The position numbers and the translations under genes are program-made. Positions 60,578-64,000 of a stretch of DNA of 64,000 nt are shown here, piece after piece. The notes beneath the pieces were generated by a model. That model saw only the letters and a program-made list of their open reading frames with translations, was not told the origin of the DNA and ran no database searches. Position 1 is the stretch's first letter. Every line of letters starts with the position of its first letter. Source of the stretch: Polytrichum commune (Eukaryota; Streptophyta; Polytrichopsida; Polytrichales; Polytrichaceae); NCBI GenBank assembly GCA_950295325.1, contig OX485807.1, positions 17,889,666 through 17,953,665 on the forward strand, read 5' to 3'.

Positions 60578-63500
60578 CACCCTTACAATGCCGAATCAAT
60601 GGAACATCGCCTTCTGTTGGTTAAAAACAATTGTCTACAAACCTACTCTCGAGCCCATTACAAATCCACCGTGACTACAATTTCATCATTAAATTTGATG
60701 CAATAAATATGACTTCCGTAAACGAAGGTTTACTGTACGTTATGTATTATGCTATAATTTGTTGCATTTTCACATGATGTAAGATTTGTGGGCAAGGGCA
60801 GGTGACAACTTCAAGAACACATCGTCTACACTAAATAGGCTCATCAATGCAACCTGTAGAATAGTACGATTTATCCTTGCCCACATGCATGGGAGCTTGT
60901 GGATTTAGATTACAAAATAGCAAACGTGTGGAGCACATGGGAGAAGAAAGCAACTCTTCATGAGCCTATTACAAACCCTCCCTCTAACATATTCAAGTAA
61001 TGTGTTGGATATGACGTATCATAGTAGACATATACAAATTGAGGTTTAAGCGATTTAACATATTATAGTAAAAGTGATTCATTGGGTTTTCATATTAGGT
61101 AAGATTGGTGGGATTATTAAGAACATCCCACGTAACTAGACATAACAAAGCGGTTTGGCAAATACATGAACTATTTCTTTCCCACTTCGAGACACATGAC
61201 GTGTAAGCCACATTTTTTGGCAAAATAGTTCAACCATAGGCTAGAGAGAAGAAGTAGGATGAAGTTCATCCCGATCGATGAAAATAGTTGAACTATAGGC
61301 ATAAAAGGTAGTTACAGTAACTACCATCGTCTCCCCGCTCCCGTAAGAGGGCTGGCGCGGGAGAAGAAGGCAGACATTTCTTAGATCATTGTTGAGCGCA
61401 GTGTAGAACAAATTGACTTGTCTCCCTCGACACTGATTGTGCGAGGATAATAGTGAAACTATATTAAGAGGAAACTGAGCAATTACCGCAGTGAATGCAG
61501 GATTGCCAGACTCTGCTTATGTTTATTTTACTTTTTGATTATTGTTGATGGCTGAATCAATGTCGAACTATTGTTGTGAGTGGAATACATGAATGAGAGG
61601 TTGGAAACTATAGTATGTGGAAACAATTACATTTATCTGAGTAGGGATTGACAAGCATAACTGAGTGACCTATAATCGGAATAAAAATGAGAAATGAGAA
61701 CTGTTGCGGAGGAAGTAAAGTGGGAAATGAGTTGAGCAATTTGAGAAACAACAGAGAGTACGAGATTGAGAGACGTACGTGGAATTGTGGAATGATAATG
61801 AAGTGAAGACGATTACTGCAAGAGATGGAACATTGTGTAACTATCGTTTGAGTGTGAGTAATTGAATATGGCTGAGTAAAGAGGAACTGTGAGTCAAGAG
61901 TGTGAGCATTGTTGAAGAAGGAAGCTAAGATTGAGTGAACAGTCATTGTTGCGAGGAATATAGAGATAGAGATATGAGAGTAACGTAAATAAGAATTGAG
62001 TCAAACTATGGGCAGGGGAGTTCTTTATAATCCGAGCTTATGTTATATTCTTGGCCGAAGAAGGTGAGATTGAATTGAGAGAAAATGAGAAGCAGTGAGA
62101 GCGAGAGTTATCAGCGAGTAAATCAAAATTGGTGTAACAATGAGCATACGGAGGGAAGTGGAATATAGTTGCACCTATTGGTCTCGTAAACTGAGAGGGT
62201 AAATCGATCGATTGTGAGAGAAACCTGTGGTCGAATTGAGAAATAGATCTGGAAGAAAAGATAGAATTCAAGAGAGGAATGACGAGAGGGAGAGAAGAGG
62301 CATAAAACTATGGACAGAGGAATTGAAAGAACATAGTTGAACCATGGCCAAGTGGTAGAAGAAGTTGGAAATTTGAGCGTCAGCCTGGAGTGGAACTTAT
62401 GAGCGAGGGACCCTGTGAGAAGGCAGAGCCGAGTGAGAATGATAGAAGAGAGGAAGCGAGAGAGTCTGGCAGAAGGCCAAGTGTCAGAGCCGAGAGTTAA
62501 TCAACATATAGTGTCACTATGGGCTATTGTTGAGACTTAAGTTAAACATTGAGGTGAAGTGTAAGGCCAAAGGCCCGCCCACGAGGTGAAATGATTATTG
62601 TTAACCAGAAGAGAGGCAGAAAAGAGTGAGGTGACGATAGTGCGGCCGAAAAGAGATCATAGTTGAATTTGATATCTTAGGCTGTTAGAGTTATCATTTG
62701 AAAAGTGAGTTTAAGGAGAGAATCTTAATCAATTGAAGTGATGAGAAATCACTTCTGATCAATTGATTAGGAAGAAAAATGAGAGATATAAGAGAGATTC
62801 AATGAACTTAGAATAGGATTAACTTTGGAGTATAAAGGAAACCTAGGCATAAGTTAATCTCATTCCAATTGAAGTGTGAGTCGATAATTAGTCAAGAGAT
62901 TAGGTCTTTGAGTACGAAGTGCAAATAAATATTATCAATTATTATCTGGTGTGTTACCCTGGTTATTGTTGTTTGCAGGATTGCAGGGCAACCAAGATTA
63001 TAGCTTTACCGCAAAAGATAAATAATAGCATAAGTTGTAAGTGATAACTAAAGCGGAATTAAGGAATAAACACATTATCTTGTATTGAAATTAACCTTGA
63101 CCAACTAATTAAGGAATTGCTTTTGGATTGAAGATGCATTGGCCAATGGTTATCAAAGACAATTGTGTTACTCAAAGACTATTGTTCTACTCAAATCTCA
63201 TGGCGAGATGGTTACTACTGAGACTGACACACATACCCTACTGAATGAGACACAGTGAGAGGAAATCAAGAGAGAGAAAGAGAGTGAAAGACATACCAGT
63301 CATGTTCTAGAGTGAATATAGCAAACTCTTTGGTCTAATTACTGAACTATGAAGTGACAAATGCCTGTAATAGACACTAGTTAAGCCTTCCTTGAGAGTC
63401 TGTACCCTAGTGTTTTGGGTTATTTAAGTGAGAGCAAAAACTAACTACATGACGCTTTCCTTATGAATGTGGGAACACACTCTTAGGAACCCCCCCCCTC

Positions 63501-64000
63501 CCCCTGTTGGCAAAAAAATTAAAATTCCATTCCCACGTGCCCATGCAAATACCTCACCATATTTAAATATAAAATAAGATTATCACCTCCAACTCTTCAC
63601 AAACACCTCCCCAATTTACCAAAGAAACTTCTAACCTTGACTTCATAGAATTCATCTTCTGCCAAGATCAAAAGCCCACAACAACAATACAACCCAAAAA
63701 ACCAAATACCAAACCTCGTTGGATACACTAAAAAATGTCAGTTGGTATGTCACCCTTATCATCATCACAACAAGTATTTGTAAAGGCATCAACACGTATT
63801 GCATCACTAAATAATTCGCACAATGCTACATCCCCTTCATGCCTACTCATGTGTGTATGCAACAATTTGAGCTCACAACTATGATCAAGATGAAGTTGCC
63901 CTCATTCTTGCCAACACTGCATGTTGGTGTCATTTTTTTCACTCTTTGTTGGTGAAGACCGACTCAATGAGCAATACTTTCTAATCAATGCCCACCCACA
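60578..64000. other. gene-free stretch, partly GA-rich
   Basis: From about 61650 to 63300 the + strand is rich in GAGAG and TTGAG words with many short degenerate repeats, as in decayed repeat DNA. No coding domain, RNA gene or element end was found. At about 61130-61180 there is a short match to 49715-49770 (ACATAACAAAGCGGT). Confidence 0.45.

Overview
The window is nuclear DNA of a land plant. The genes have many short GT-AG introns, and the families present are plant ones: a plant-type CNGC channel, a P-class PPR protein and a chalcone-synthase-superfamily enzyme with the conserved Cys-splitting intron. The type III polyketide synthase, an RNase H/restriction-like-endonuclease LINE, and a spacing of about 10 kb per gene fit a non-seed plant (bryophyte, lycophyte or fern) better than an angiosperm, but this is an inference. 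No organellar, bacterial or CRISPR sequence was seen, and no tRNA or intact rRNA gene.

The left half (about 2.5-39 kb) is genic. In order it holds: a CNGC2/CNGC4-clade cyclic-nucleotide-gated channel (+, 2579-11163); a P-class PPR protein, probably organellar (+, 15637-18833); a DTW-domain tRNA-uridine aminocarboxypropyltransferase (+, 23265-24703); a Ty1-copia fossil and a scrap resembling a DEAD-box helicase (24.8-26.1 kb); a chalcone-synthase-like type III polyketide synthase (+, 29815-31487); and an 11-exon gene for a type I membrane protein (-, 33972-39153) that I read as the plant relative of ATP6AP2, the V-ATPase accessory subunit/prorenin receptor. Exon boundaries were set by hand from splice consensus, phase agreement and family alignment. 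All five models close in frame.

The right half (about 39.5-64 kb) has no host gene I can support. It is an archive of repeats: four TIR elements (three with TAA target duplications, one with TA), a fold-back element, a tandem array of about five units of about 270 bp, two copies of one LINE family in opposite orientation, and a dispersed repeat family that also occurs next to the CNGC gene.

The genes are unrelated in function and form no cluster. The most striking feature is the CNGC pore exon. The exon encoding the selectivity filter and S6 is present twice, at identical length and phase, with the same GC-type 5' splice site. Because it is 112 nt long, only one copy can be used per transcript, so it is either a candidate mutually exclusive pore exon or a recent decaying duplicate. 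More broadly, the window carries many local tandem duplications of about 250-350 bp in introns, UTRs, promoters and intergenic DNA.
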